The notes beneath the pieces were generated by a model. The model ran no database searches and was not told the DNA's origin. It was given only the letters and a program-made list of their open reading frames with translations. Shown here in pieces: positions 34,573 to 43,800 of a stretch of DNA of 61,649 nt. Source of the DNA: an uncultured Bacteroidales bacterium (GTDB lineage: Bacteria > Bacteroidota > Bacteroidia > Bacteroidales > FEN-979); assembly GCA_903828645.1 (NCBI GenBank), contig CAIKNA010000067.1, positions 1-61,649 of the forward strand, read 5' to 3'. The position numbers were made by a program, and so were the translations under genes. The first letter of the stretch is position 1. Every line of letters begins with the position of its first letter.

Positions 34573-35664
34573 TTACTCGTTCACATGCGGGCAATCAAAA
34601 GGAACCCCGATCTTTTCGCCCTCCCTTATAAGGTCATCCACGATGGGTTTGATCAGGGGCACGCCATGTATTTCGTTGAAGTCGGCATATTCGAACTCCT
34701 TTTCACCCGCAACATGGATTTCGTCGCGGCCCACGGCAAGCGGTGATTTCTTAAGCAGGGCGATCATGTCGTCCATGTGGTGTTTGAAATCGAGAACCGG
34801 GCGGAAGGCTTCGATGTTGATGGCCATGAAGAAATGGGAAACTCCGGTGGGATCGGGACTACCCGGCCCGCCAACATTCGTCAGGAAATTACCTCCCGAC
34901 AGGGCCGAACAAAGTATTTCAACCAGCACTGCAAGTCCATACCCTTTGTAACCGGCGGTAATATCCATTCCCCCCAGCGGCAGGAGGGCGCCATGCCCGC
35001 CGGGCTTGATCAGCGATGGGTCGTTGGTTGCAAGCCCCGCTTCATCGATCCCCCATCCGATGGGGATGTGTTCATGTTTCTTTTCGTACACCTGGATTTT
35101 ACCATATGCCACAGCACTTGTAGCCATGTCGAGCAAAAAGGGGAATGCCTTATCAGAAGGGGCAGCCATGGCGATCGGGTTGGTGCCCAGCACGGCGGTA
35201 CGGCCAAATGTCGGTGCAACCAGCGGCTGCGAATTGGTCAGGGAGATGCCGATCATTCCCTCCTCAAGGGCCATCATCGCATAATACCCTGCAATGCCGT
35301 AATGGTTGCTGTTGCGCACGGTGATGGCGGCAAGACCCGCGGTTTTCGCCTTTTCGATGGTGAGCCGCATGGCTTTGTGCGCCACAACCTGTCCGCAACC
35401 ATTGCCCCCGTCGATAAGGGCCGTGGAGGGTGTTTCGCTGATGAACTTATATGGGGTGAGCGGGTCGATCCAGCCTTTGCTGATGCGGTTCCCGTAATAG
35501 GAACCCAGCCTGTGCAACCCGTGCGATTCCACCCCGCGGATATCGGCGCAGATCAGAACATCGCCGACAATTTTCGCATCTTCGGCCGGCACGCCAAGTT
35601 TTGTCATGTATCTTACCACGAAGTCCATCAGGTCCTCGTGTTTGAACCTAAGTATAGTTTCCAT
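34573..35664 (-). CDS. Ldh_2-family malate/L-lactate-type dehydrogenase
   Basis: 363 residues, the normal length of the family (YlbC/AllD/ComC type). Family motifs: GVESHGLHRLGSYY, VRNSNHYGIAGYYAMMA, PTFGRTAVLGTNPIA, LDMATSAVAYGKI, GGMDITAGYKGYGLAVLVE. These enzymes oxidise 2-hydroxyacids (malate, lactate, ureidoglycolate, sulfolactate) with NAD(P). It is downstream of lhgO, which also acts on a 2-hydroxyacid. Substrate not decidable from sequence. Confidence 0.92.
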   Translation of the reverse strand: METILRFKHEDLMDFVVRYMTKLGVPAEDAKIVGDVLICADIRGVESHGLHRLGSYYGNRISKGWIDPLTPYKFISETPSTALIDGGNGCGQVVAHKAMRLTIEKAKTAGLAAITVRNSNHYGIAGYYAMMALEEGMIGISLTNSQPLVAPTFGRTAVLGTNPIAMAAPSDKAFPFLLDMATSAVAYGKIQVYEKKHEHIPIGWGIDEAGLATNDPSLIKPGGHGALLPLGGMDITAGYKGYGLAVLVEILCSALSGGNFLTNVGGPGSPDPTGVSHFFMAINIEAFRPVLDFKHHMDDMIALLKKSPLAVGRDEIHVAGEKEFEYADFNEIHGVPLIKPIVDDLIREGEKIGVPFDCPHVNE

Positions 35665-35672
35665 CTTGAAAT

Positions 35673-35714
35673 GAATATCAAATATTGAACAACGAATGAT
35701 GAATATTGAAGTAA
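35673..35714. repeat. Heptamer array of GAAnnnn units
   Basis: Six consecutive units in exact register: GAATATC, AAATATT, GAACAAC, GAATGAT, GAATATT, GAAGTAA. It sits just upstream of the Ldh_2-type gene. Confidence 0.7.
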
Positions 35715-35720
35715 CAGTAC

Positions 35721-35767
35721 CTTTGACTTTTTACTTTGCATTTTGACTTTGCATTTTCACTTTTGCA
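35721..35767. repeat. Degenerate heptamer array of (T)TTGCAT/TTTGACT units
   Basis: About seven imperfect units. On the minus strand it starts directly at the TAG stop (complement of 35768-35770) of lhgO and runs toward the next gene (TGCAAAA, GTGAAAA, TGCAAAG and related units). It fills the intergenic space together with the GAAnnnn array. Confidence 0.75.
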
Positions 35768-36973
35768 CTATTTTTTTTCTATATAATTATCAACGACCCA
35801 TTTCGCAAACGGGAAGCTGCAGGTAAAGGCGGGAGAAACGGCGTTGAGCACATGGATGGTGGTGTTGTCGCCTTCAACCACGAAATCCATTACCAGTTCG
35901 AGGGTTTTGGTATTGAGCAGCTGTGCGCGGATACCGGGTTTGCTCCATTCGGTAAAACCGGTGGGATCGATGTGGTGGACCATGCTGGTGGCAAGGCTTA
36001 CGAAGTAGGACTTGTTGTACTTTTTCATTTCATCGAAGGCGAGTCCCCTGAATCCGAAGGCATTTGAGAGGAAAAGTCTTGCTTCCCATGAGAGCACACT
36101 GGCCATTTCGGCCGCCTTGAAATTGTCCATTCCCTTGTAATTCTCCCGCCAGAAAGCCGGGATGGAGGTTGGGCCGATCTTGATAGTGCCATCTACCGTG
36201 ATGGTGTAATGGACCCCGAGAAACGGGTTTTTCAGGTTGGGAACAGGGTAAATATTGGTCCTGATGGGTTTGTCCTTTTTGGTGTATTTAAGGTAGATCC
36301 CTTTGAACGGTATGATGGTATATTGCTGTGAGAATCCGAAATCACGGGCAATCTTGTCTGCATAAAGTCCGGCGGTGTTGATCACCTTGTTGGCGGTGAG
36401 CCGCTTCCCTGAAGTGGTTTCGATGGTATTCCCGTCAATTTTGGATTTGTATCCTTCGTTGAATAGAAAATTCACCCCGGCTGCTTTCAGTTCGTTGCGA
36501 ACGGCTTTATTCAGCTCTGTGGGGTCAACAGTTGCCGTGTTGGGCGAATAGAGGGCAAACTTGAAGGTTTTGGCATTGGGGTCTATCTCTTTCATTTCGG
36601 CCTCGGTGATGATTTTCACATCCACCCCGTTGCGTTTTCCACGGCGGTCGAGTTCATACAGGGGTTCAAGTTCCGATTCGTCTTTGGCCACCACCACTTT
36701 CTGGCATTCATTCAACTTCAGCCCCTTTTGACGGCAGAAATCCTTCATGGCAAAGTTGCCGTCGCGGGTGAATTTTGCCTTCAGCGAATCGGCAGAATAA
36801 TAAAAGCCCGCGTGCAGTACCCCGCTGTTGCGCCCGCTGGAATGATAAGCCACGTCGGGCTCCTTTTCAATGATCGTGATGGAAGCCCGGGCATTGCGGG
36901 ATTTTAATTCGCGGGCAATGGCCAGCCCGATGATGCCGGCGCCGATGATAAGATAGTCGGATTGTTCTGTCAT
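35768..36973 (-). CDS. lhgO: L-2-hydroxyglutarate oxidase
   Basis: 401 residues. FAD-binding start SDYLIIGAGIIGLAIARELK, then the LhgO signature YHSSGRNSGVLHAGFYYSADSLKAKF. Later conserved segments: INTAGLYADKIARDFG, PFKGIYLKY, NPFLGVHYT. It oxidises L-2-hydroxyglutarate to 2-oxoglutarate with electrons to the membrane quinone pool, removing an erroneous product of malate dehydrogenase. Length and motifs match the family. Confidence 0.95.
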   Translation of the reverse strand: MTEQSDYLIIGAGIIGLAIARELKSRNARASITIIEKEPDVAYHSSGRNSGVLHAGFYYSADSLKAKFTRDGNFAMKDFCRQKGLKLNECQKVVVAKDESELEPLYELDRRGKRNGVDVKIITEAEMKEIDPNAKTFKFALYSPNTATVDPTELNKAVRNELKAAGVNFLFNEGYKSKIDGNTIETTSGKRLTANKVINTAGLYADKIARDFGFSQQYTIIPFKGIYLKYTKKDKPIRTNIYPVPNLKNPFLGVHYTITVDGTIKIGPTSIPAFWRENYKGMDNFKAAEMASVLSWEARLFLSNAFGFRGLAFDEMKKYNKSYFVSLATSMVHHIDPTGFTEWSKPGIRAQLLNTKTLELVMDFVVEGDNTTIHVLNAVSPAFTCSFPFAKWVVDNYIEKK

Positions 36974-37065
36974 GGATATAGGTTAAGCCTGAAAAACGGA
37001 AAATGTAAAAACTTATTTTGCCGGATGTTTCACTTCGAAACAAAAGTCACGGCAACCTTGAGCCA

Positions 37066-38097
37066 TTATTGAATGATAAACTTTTTCAGCACGACACTTT
37101 TGTGCATGATGATTTTTGCAAAACAGACTCCGCGCGGAAAGGAGGATATATCAACCTGGCTGACCGCATCACCGGCGGGCTGGCTTTTCATGATTCTTCC
37201 GTCGGCACTGATCAATTCAAGCGTTGCTTCCTGCAGATCTGCATCCCGGGGAAATTCAATGGTGATTTCCCCATGTGCAGGATTGGGATAGAGGCTTATC
37301 GAAGTGGCATATTCAAATGGTCGTGGTGTTTGAATCCCAACGTTTACATTGCAATCACACCAGTGCTGGCCAAGGCTGTCAAAAAAATTGACAGGCATGG
37401 AGTCATACTCCAGCAATGCATAGAAGCTGTTTGGCACTCCCATTGTGGTACTGTCGCCATAATGGATCATCGTGTTGCGATCCACTCCATGCCTTATGCC
37501 ATGCCTGCGCTTGAGGGTTTTACTCTTTGTCAGGTATACCCCCGTACCCAGTATGTACGGTTTGAAATCTGTCCAGGCACCGGAAGGGCTGTAGGTTCCC
37601 TGCCAGTTCATCGGACGTACCCCTATTTCACCGAAAATATCGATGTCTTTCCAGGTGTTGTTCGTTTGCTTTTTCTGAAGTGAAATGGCGTCATCCCCGT
37701 TCCAGAATACAACGTTTCCGCCCGGAGTGGTTCCGCCATAATCGTAAGGGGCAAGCCAGGTGGCTTTTTTACGCAATGCAGGCCAGACCATCGTATCCTG
37801 TCCGGGTTTGGTAGTGTCCTGGATGATCACCATCACCGCATGAGGCTGAAGGATAGTGGTCAGCGGAAGCACATAGAGCGGGTCCAGGTCGGCGGTTGTG
37901 CTGCCATTCGACCAGCGCACCAGGCGGTACAGGTTGTCAAGCGTTACCGGCAGGGCGGTAGGATTGTACAGTTCAAGGGCTTTGTTGTTGTTAAAACCCT
38001 CCACATACTCAGAAATAAAAATATCGGAGCAGTCGGTCTGGGCAATGACCGGGGATGCCGATATCAGGGCGAAGAGAAAAACGAAGATTTTTTTCAT
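37066..38097 (-). CDS. Lamin-tail-domain protein with T9SS sorting domain
   Basis: 343 residues; signal peptide (IFVFLFALISASPVIAQ). Lamin-tail domain at about 20-140 (DIFISEYVEGFNNNKALELYNPT, NAVMV-like core, WNGDDAISLQK). C-terminal type A T9SS domain (SLYPNPAHGEITIEF to LKKFIIQ). It is exported and attached or released by the type IX system. Ligand unknown; lamin-tail domains often accompany extracellular nucleases, but no nuclease domain is seen. Confidence 0.9.
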   Translation of the reverse strand: MKKIFVFLFALISASPVIAQTDCSDIFISEYVEGFNNNKALELYNPTALPVTLDNLYRLVRWSNGSTTADLDPLYVLPLTTILQPHAVMVIIQDTTKPGQDTMVWPALRKKATWLAPYDYGGTTPGGNVVFWNGDDAISLQKKQTNNTWKDIDIFGEIGVRPMNWQGTYSPSGAWTDFKPYILGTGVYLTKSKTLKRRHGIRHGVDRNTMIHYGDSTTMGVPNSFYALLEYDSMPVNFFDSLGQHWCDCNVNVGIQTPRPFEYATSISLYPNPAHGEITIEFPRDADLQEATLELISADGRIMKSQPAGDAVSQVDISSFPRGVCFAKIIMHKSVVLKKFIIQ

Positions 38098-38217
38098 TTT
38101 ATTTTTTTCTACTGATTATTACTGATGTGTTTTAGAACTTAACCACAAATGTCGCACAAAGGGATAATTGTGATCTGTCATTTTGCTATTTGACCATCCG
38201 GACCAGAGGTGAATAAA

Positions 38218-38586
38218 TTATTGAGGCGGTACCGTCACGCTGTCGACCAGGTAAACAGTTTCACCCCGCCATGGCAGGACGCCGTTTTTTTCCTGGTAAT
38301 GGAGCACGACGGTGGTACCCTCAAGTTTCAGCAGTTTTTCGGCAAGTTCCTTTCCAGGTACTGAAAAATGAAATTTCTCTGAAGCAAGCGACACATCCTG
38401 GCTGCTTTTCACACTGCTCAGGATCAGTTCGCCTTCATAGGTTTTGAAGAGGTTTCCTTTGTAGGAGAATTTCTGCAGCAGCCCGGAACGGTTGCCTTCG
38501 CTAAAGGTAAAGGAGTATTTCCAATAAATAAAAAGCCCCGAAACAATAATCAGGATTGCAAGGCTCCAGTACAAAAATTTTTTCAT
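38218..38586 (-). CDS. Small membrane-anchored protein of unknown function
   Basis: 122 residues; one N-terminal helix (LYWSLAILIIVSGLFIYWKY) and a small beta-rich outer domain (SEGNRSGLLQKFSYKGNLFKT, EGELIL). I recall similar short proteins in Bacteroidota databases under unrelated enzyme names, which is probably misannotation. Its promoter is a textbook match: TTG at 38640-38638, 19-nt spacer, TATGTTTG at 38618-38611 on the minus strand. Confidence 0.8.
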   Translation of the reverse strand: MKKFLYWSLAILIIVSGLFIYWKYSFTFSEGNRSGLLQKFSYKGNLFKTYEGELILSSVKSSQDVSLASEKFHFSVPGKELAEKLLKLEGTTVVLHYQEKNGVLPWRGETVYLVDSVTVPPQ

Positions 38587-38610
38587 GAGAATAAATTTAG
38601 AATGATTCTA

Positions 38611-38640
38611 CAAACATAAACTAACTTTTGCAAAAATCAA
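38611..38640 (-). promoter_or_regulatory. Promoter of the small membrane protein gene
   Basis: TTG, 19-nt spacer, TATGTTTG on the minus strand. Leader of about 20 nt to the ATG at 38586. On the plus strand a TAATTTTG box (38663-38670) lies before the truncated SDR gene. Confidence 0.7.
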
Positions 38641-38698
38641 ATTTTGCACAAAGGAGTTTTTCTAATTTTGCACAATTCCAAACAGAACCGAGGCATTT

Positions 38699-39130
38699 AT
38701 GATGAAAACACCGGCTACCGGACAAACAAATCCCTGTATCCTGCTCACCGGCGGATCGGGGTTCCCTGGCAATGCTATTGTACAAGAGTTGCTTGCCCCG
38801 GGTTCGCCGGTACAGCTGTCATTGCTGCGAATTTTCGACCTTACGGCCTATGCCGGCCCCGCGGATCCCCGGATCGAGATAGTTTCGGGCGACATCCGTG
38901 ATGCTTCAGCCGTTCATAATGCCTGCCGGGGCATCGACCTGGTGATCCATTCGGCAGCAGTAGTCGACTGGGGGACAAAACCTGAAGAGGAGGTGCTTTC
39001 CGTGAATTTCGGCGGTACGGAAAATGTCGTCAACGCCTGCCGTGAACAACGGGTGCGGCACCTGGTTTACACCAGCTCGCTGGATGCCATCTTCGGAGGG
39101 AGCAAGGAAAAATTCGCCGGGGAAGGCTGA
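38699..39130 (+). pseudogene. Truncated NAD-dependent epimerase / 3-beta-HSD-type SDR
   Basis: 143 residues. The Rossmann start is present (ILLTGGSGFPGNAIVQELL, a TGxxGxxG variant with P), as are DLVIHSAAVVDWG, VNFGGTENVVNAC and the strand LVYTSSLDAIFGG. The protein ends at KEKFAGEG, before the catalytic YxxxK, at less than half the ~330-residue family length. No continuation appears in other frames, so the 3' half has been deleted. A 10-bp inverted repeat (39139-39171) follows the stop. Inactive as an enzyme; only NAD binding could remain. Confidence 0.8.
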
Positions 39131-39138
39131 CATTTTTC

Positions 39139-39171
39139 CCGAAAAATTATTATCCATGAGGAATTTTTCGG
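39139..39171. repeat. Inverted repeat CCGAAAAATT / AATTTTTCGG
   Basis: Perfect 10-bp arms with a 13-nt loop, between the truncated SDR gene and the acyl-CoA ligase. No T-tract follows, so terminator function is doubtful; it may mark the deletion end. Confidence 0.6.
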
Positions 39172-39196
39172 AACTTCGCACTTCATATGTCCGACA

Positions 39197-40837
39197 ATGA
39201 ATTCTAAATCAACGAATCTGCTTGCTGTTTTTGAAGCTGCCATTCGCGATAACTGGAACTTCACCTCACTTTCCGATTACGGGGGCGAATCGTTTACATA
39301 TGAACAGGTCGGCGCTAGGATCGTAAAGATCCACGCCCTTTTCGAAGCGGCCGGTATCCGGAAAGGAGATCATGTGGCGCTTTTAGGTAAGAATTCGGCT
39401 CACTGGTGCATGGTTTACCTGGCCACGGTAACCTATGGCGCCGTAACCGTTCCCATTCTTCCTGATTTCAAACCTTCCGACATCCACTACATCGTAAACC
39501 ATTCCGATTCCATCCTGCTTTTCGCGGAGGAAAGCCTTTACAGGGAACTGGATCCGGAAGCCATGCCATTGCTCCGGCACATCCTGAAAATCCAGGATGA
39601 CCCTGTATTGTTCACCCGTGATCATTCCCTGGAAAAATCAGCATCGTACCTCCTCCATCCCACACCAGCTGTTTCACCGGAACAGATCCGTTTCCCCTCC
39701 TCCCATCCCGACGACATTGCGGTGATCAGCTACACTTCAGGCACAACAGGGTTTTCCAAAGGAGTGATCCTGCAGCACAAGAGCCTGCTTGGCAACATCC
39801 TCTATGCACACCGCAACATGCCCCTGAATCCGAAGGATAAGATTCTCTCTTTTTTACCGCTCGCCCATACCTACGGGTGTGCCTTTGAGTTTCTCTTTCC
39901 CTTCACCCTGGGATGCGACATCACCTTTCTCACCAAGACCCCGTCGCCAAAGATCATCATGCAGGCTTTCGGGGAGATCCGCCCGGCACTGATCCTTTCG
40001 GTTCCGCTGATCATCGAAAAAATTTACAAATCGCAGATCCTCCCTGCGCTTCGTAAACCCGCAGTGAGGATTCTTTCACATATCCCTGTCATTGACAAAA
40101 TTATTTATAATAAGATACGGAATAAGATGATCGCGGTTTTCGGGGGTAATTTCAGGGAACTGGTGATTGGAGGGGCCCCGTTCAACGCGCAGGCCGAAAA
40201 GTTTTTTAAAAAGATGAACTTCCCTTTTACCGTGGGATATGGCATGACCGAGTGCGGCCCGCTCATATCATATGCCTCCTGGAAGACGACCCACCTGGGT
40301 GCATCCGGAAGGGCTGTTGACGAACTCGAAGTCCGCATCGACTCTCCCGATCCCTATCATCAGTCGGGAGAGATCCTGATGCGGGGGAACCACGTGATGC
40401 TTGGCTACTACAAGAATGAGGAAGCCACCAGGGCGGTGCTCGACACTGCCGGTTGGCTGCATTCCGGCGACCTTGGCGTCATCGACCGGAAAGGAAATAT
40501 TTACATAAGGGGGCGCAGCAAGAGCATGATCCTTGGCCCATCGGGCAAAAACATCTATCCCGAAGAGATCGAGTCGAAGCTCAACAACCGTTTTATGGTG
40601 ATGGAATCGCTGGTGATTGAGCGCGATGACAAACTGGTGGCCCTGATATATCCCGATTTTGATGCCATGGAAAAAGCATGCCACAAAAAGGAAGATCTGA
40701 ACGGGATTTTCAAAGGTTACCTGCATGACCTGAACCACCACCTGCCGAAATATATCCGTATTGCCGATTTTGAAATTGTACCGGCTGAATTCGAGAAGAC
40801 CCCTAAAAAAAGCATCAAACGGTTCCTTTACCAATAG
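39197..40837 (+). CDS. AMP-dependent long-chain acyl-CoA ligase
   Basis: 546 residues, ANL superfamily. Motifs: P-loop ISYTSGTTGFSKGV, A5 YGMTECGPLISYA, A7 GWLHSGDLGVID and A8 hinge GRSKSMILGPSGKNIYPEEIE; the C-terminal catalytic Lys lies in KTPKKSIKRF. It activates a carboxylate, probably a long-chain fatty acid, with ATP and CoA. The preceding SDR remnant is co-directional, and such pairs are common in lipid-modification loci. Confidence 0.92.
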   Translation: MNSKSTNLLAVFEAAIRDNWNFTSLSDYGGESFTYEQVGARIVKIHALFEAAGIRKGDHVALLGKNSAHWCMVYLATVTYGAVTVPILPDFKPSDIHYIVNHSDSILLFAEESLYRELDPEAMPLLRHILKIQDDPVLFTRDHSLEKSASYLLHPTPAVSPEQIRFPSSHPDDIAVISYTSGTTGFSKGVILQHKSLLGNILYAHRNMPLNPKDKILSFLPLAHTYGCAFEFLFPFTLGCDITFLTKTPSPKIIMQAFGEIRPALILSVPLIIEKIYKSQILPALRKPAVRILSHIPVIDKIIYNKIRNKMIAVFGGNFRELVIGGAPFNAQAEKFFKKMNFPFTVGYGMTECGPLISYASWKTTHLGASGRAVDELEVRIDSPDPYHQSGEILMRGNHVMLGYYKNEEATRAVLDTAGWLHSGDLGVIDRKGNIYIRGRSKSMILGPSGKNIYPEEIESKLNNRFMVMESLVIERDDKLVALIYPDFDAMEKACHKKEDLNGIFKGYLHDLNHHLPKYIRIADFEIVPAEFEKTPKKSIKRFLYQ

Positions 40838-40877
40838 TGATCCGTGCAAATAGTACGAAATTTTAAACAAAAACAGA

Positions 40878-41414
40878 ATGGAAACAAGACGATTTAAAAA
40901 CTGGTGGTTCCTGGCCGTAAACGGATGTATCTTTACCATCTTCGGCGTGATGTTGCTTTTCTTTACCGCGGAATCAATTAAAACGATCCTGGTCTATTTC
41001 GGGATCGTAATGCTCGCCGGAGGAGCCGTGATGCTGCTGACCGGTATCAACAACATCAGGCGCGACAAGGCCGGTGCGATGATCCTGGTTGAATCCATCG
41101 TGGCTGTCGCCATCGGTATCGGATTGATTTTCTTTCCGGAAGTCTTCGCCAAATTGTTCCTGATCATGATCGGCATCTGGGCCATCATCATCGGGATCGT
41201 GCAACTGGTGATCATGGTGAACATCAAGGGAGAGATTGCCAATAAAAACATTCTTTTGATCAACGGACTACTCACCATCGCCCTCGGTGCGGTCCTGTTG
41301 TTCAACCCTTTCCTGTGGGCGATCTTCCTGGTTAAGATGATCGGGGTCTTTGCGGCACTTTTCGGAATCCTGATGATTTACTTTTCGCTGGTGTTAAGGA
41401 GGGTTAAGGCGTGA
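40878..41414 (+). CDS. HdeD-family (DUF308) membrane protein
   Basis: 178 residues, six membrane helices in three repeated pairs (for example WFLAVNGCIFTIFGVMLLFF, KNILLINGLLTIALGAVLLFNPF). It matches HdeD/DUF308 in length and Gly spacing. HdeD is linked to acid resistance in E. coli; a role here is unproven. Its stop codon TGA is the first part of a short GACAAGT heptamer array. Confidence 0.88.
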   Translation: METRRFKNWWFLAVNGCIFTIFGVMLLFFTAESIKTILVYFGIVMLAGGAVMLLTGINNIRRDKAGAMILVESIVAVAIGIGLIFFPEVFAKLFLIMIGIWAIIIGIVQLVIMVNIKGEIANKNILLINGLLTIALGAVLLFNPFLWAIFLVKMIGVFAALFGILMIYFSLVLRRVKA

Positions 41415-41426
41415 CAAGTGACAAGT
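41413..41426 (+). repeat. Two GACAAGT heptamers overlapping the hdeD-like stop codon
   Basis: GACAAGT twice, starting within the TGA stop (41412-41414), giving TGA every 7 nt. Same unit as part of the 55836 array. Confidence 0.75.
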
Positions 41427-41436
41427 GAATTGTTGA

Positions 41437-43731
41437 TTATGGTTTTGCGGGTGAATTTACAAAATACATGTCGATCTCTCCCTTGTGTTTTGCAGTCACT
41501 TTTCCCCGGTAGGTGCAATTGAACAGTTCCTTCACTTTTTCAAAGGTTGCGCCGCTGATGTTCACTTTATTGGACTCGCTGGCATTTTCCATCCGCGAGG
41601 CGGTATTCACCGTATCGCCCCAGATGTCGTAGGCGAATTTTTTTAGTCCCACGATCCCCGCTACCACCGGACCGGAATGAATCCCGATGCGAAGTTCGAA
41701 AAAAGATTCTCCCCGCTCCCTTCTCTCTTTTGCCTGGACCATCATAAACTCCTGGAATTCCAGTGCCGCAGCAACCACATCGCAGGCATGTGTTGTATTG
41801 GCGGCAGGCAACCCTCCTGCACACATATAGCTGTCGCCGATGATCTTGATCTTTTCAATGTTATGCCGGGAGATGATATTGTCGAATTCAGTGAAGTAAA
41901 AATTGATAACATCTACCAGCTCTTCCGCGCTCATTCGTTCACTGGCCTGTGTAAAATCCTTGAAGTCGGTGAACATCACCGTGACTTCGTCAAACCGTTT
42001 AGCCCTGGCCTTCCCTGTTGATTTAAGTTCCTCGGCCGTTTCATGCGGCAGGATGTTGAGCAAAAGATGGTCGGATTGTTTCTTGGCAGCATCCAGCAAA
42101 CGGTTCAGCCTTTTCTGGTTCCTGAAATTCCGGTAAACCAGCAGGGTTACGATGATGAAAAAAACCACCCCGCCGCCCAGCATTTTAACCTGGTTCTCAC
42201 CCTGCCTGATCTTTTGCCGGTTTTTTTCCGCATCGGCCTCTTTTTGCAACCGCTCCATCCTTACCGTCTCAGCCATGATCTGGTCGCTTTTTGTTTTTTT
42301 GCTGATGCTGTCGACAACCTGGAGTGTTACCGAGGCATAATGCCATGCATTTTTATAATCCCCTGCGTTTTTGTAGAGTGCTTCGAGATTTTTGGCAGCA
42401 ATCAGCATATACTCAAATCTCCCGGGATAATCATCTTTTTCGGCAACCTGGTAGGCCCTGGTAAATTTTTCAATTGCCGGCCGGTTCAGATCGTGCCGGA
42501 TTAAAAACTGGCCAAACCGGTTATAAAAATTAGACAGGTAAATAATCCCTTTGTCATTATTTTTGATCAGGAGATGCTCCGCCTGGTCAAAAAAGTAACG
42601 TGCGGAGTCTGGTTTTTTTTCAAGTTCTTTGAAGTATGCCGTAATCCTGAAATACATCTCCCGATCTGTCTGGTAGAGGTTTGCAAATTCATCCGGGTAG
42701 GACTTTTTAAAGAAGTTGTAAAGCATTGCCAGCTCGTCCGATTCGAGCAGGAATTTCCGGTAAAGACCAAATTCCCATGCTTTCAGCCTGTCGTTCCGCG
42801 TACGGATCGAATACCCTATGATACTCCTGACGCTTTGTTCAGGAAGACCGCCTTTTTTTTGACGGACCCTGATGAATTGTTTGTACAATTTAGCCCACAT
42901 CAGGGCAACTGAATCAACCGGTTTGTTGACCAGGATTATTTTAACCTCTTTGTTTTTATATTCAACAGCATCTTCGAAAAGTTTATTGTCATTGTAAAAT
43001 CTGGACAACTGGGAATAACATTTTTTGAGCAGGGTCGGGTCCCCGATATTTTCTGCCATCTCTCTCGCGACCAGGAAGTTTTTAAAAGCTTCGATCTTCT
43101 GGTTTTTATCTGCATAACTTTTACCGATAATAAGATAGCTTTCGGCAATCAGATTTCTGTCTTTTAATGCCATGGCCAATTGCAATGCTTCTTTGCTGAT
43201 TATAAGTGCGTTTGTATAGTCATATTTTGAAAGATAGACCTGTGCCAGGTTCCTGCTTGTCCGCCACTGCATGGCCAGGTTGCCGGCAATCCTGCATTTT
43301 TGCAGCGCGATGCTGGCATAATCCAGTGACTTCCTATACAGGAACGCATTGTCCGTTGATTCCAGGTAATTATTATAAGCGATTAGCAGCAGTCCCGGCT
43401 GGCGGCTCAATTCAGCAACAAGGATGGCCGCATCGCCAAGGCTGTCGGATTTGCTTTTATCTTCAAAATAGTCATTGTAAAAAAAAGCCAGCCTGGAGAG
43501 GTAAACAACCCTTGTGCTGTCATCCTGCGAATTTTTATACCTGGCCCACAATGTTTTGATGGTATCCGGCAGCTGGGACTGGGAAGAGAGTTTTGCGGGA
43601 TTGACCAGGAACAAAAGCAAGAACAGGCAAACATGAACCTGTGAACGATGCACAAGGTTTCTATTGATCCCTGCCCACTCCCGGACTGTTTTCTGCTCAT
43701 TCACGCCTGACAATTTTTTCTTATAATGCAA
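41437..43731 (-). CDS. TPR-containing class III adenylate/guanylate cyclase
   Basis: 764 residues; signal-like segment HVCLFLLLFLVNPAKLSSQ, TPR region (about 60-480), coiled coil (LQKEADAEKNRQKIRQGE), membrane helix (LGGGVVFFIIVTLLVYRNF), short HAMP-like linker and C-terminal cyclase. Metal-binding Asp residues are in MFTDFKDFTQ and IGDSYMCAGG, and the WGDTVNTASRME motif is complete. It probably makes cAMP (or cGMP) in response to a periplasmic signal sensed by the TPRs, with the same layout as the TPR kinase at 32371. It diverges from the Cys-rich gene at 43801. Confidence 0.93.
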   Translation of the reverse strand: MHYKKKLSGVNEQKTVREWAGINRNLVHRSQVHVCLFLLLFLVNPAKLSSQSQLPDTIKTLWARYKNSQDDSTRVVYLSRLAFFYNDYFEDKSKSDSLGDAAILVAELSRQPGLLLIAYNNYLESTDNAFLYRKSLDYASIALQKCRIAGNLAMQWRTSRNLAQVYLSKYDYTNALIISKEALQLAMALKDRNLIAESYLIIGKSYADKNQKIEAFKNFLVAREMAENIGDPTLLKKCYSQLSRFYNDNKLFEDAVEYKNKEVKIILVNKPVDSVALMWAKLYKQFIRVRQKKGGLPEQSVRSIIGYSIRTRNDRLKAWEFGLYRKFLLESDELAMLYNFFKKSYPDEFANLYQTDREMYFRITAYFKELEKKPDSARYFFDQAEHLLIKNNDKGIIYLSNFYNRFGQFLIRHDLNRPAIEKFTRAYQVAEKDDYPGRFEYMLIAAKNLEALYKNAGDYKNAWHYASVTLQVVDSISKKTKSDQIMAETVRMERLQKEADAEKNRQKIRQGENQVKMLGGGVVFFIIVTLLVYRNFRNQKRLNRLLDAAKKQSDHLLLNILPHETAEELKSTGKARAKRFDEVTVMFTDFKDFTQASERMSAEELVDVINFYFTEFDNIISRHNIEKIKIIGDSYMCAGGLPAANTTHACDVVAAALEFQEFMMVQAKERRERGESFFELRIGIHSGPVVAGIVGLKKFAYDIWGDTVNTASRMENASESNKVNISGATFEKVKELFNCTYRGKVTAKHKGEIDMYFVNSPAKP

Positions 43732-43800
43732 ATAAACATAAAATTAACTATATTTACGCGATTTTTTTTCTGATTCATACACCCTTGTAAATCAACCACC

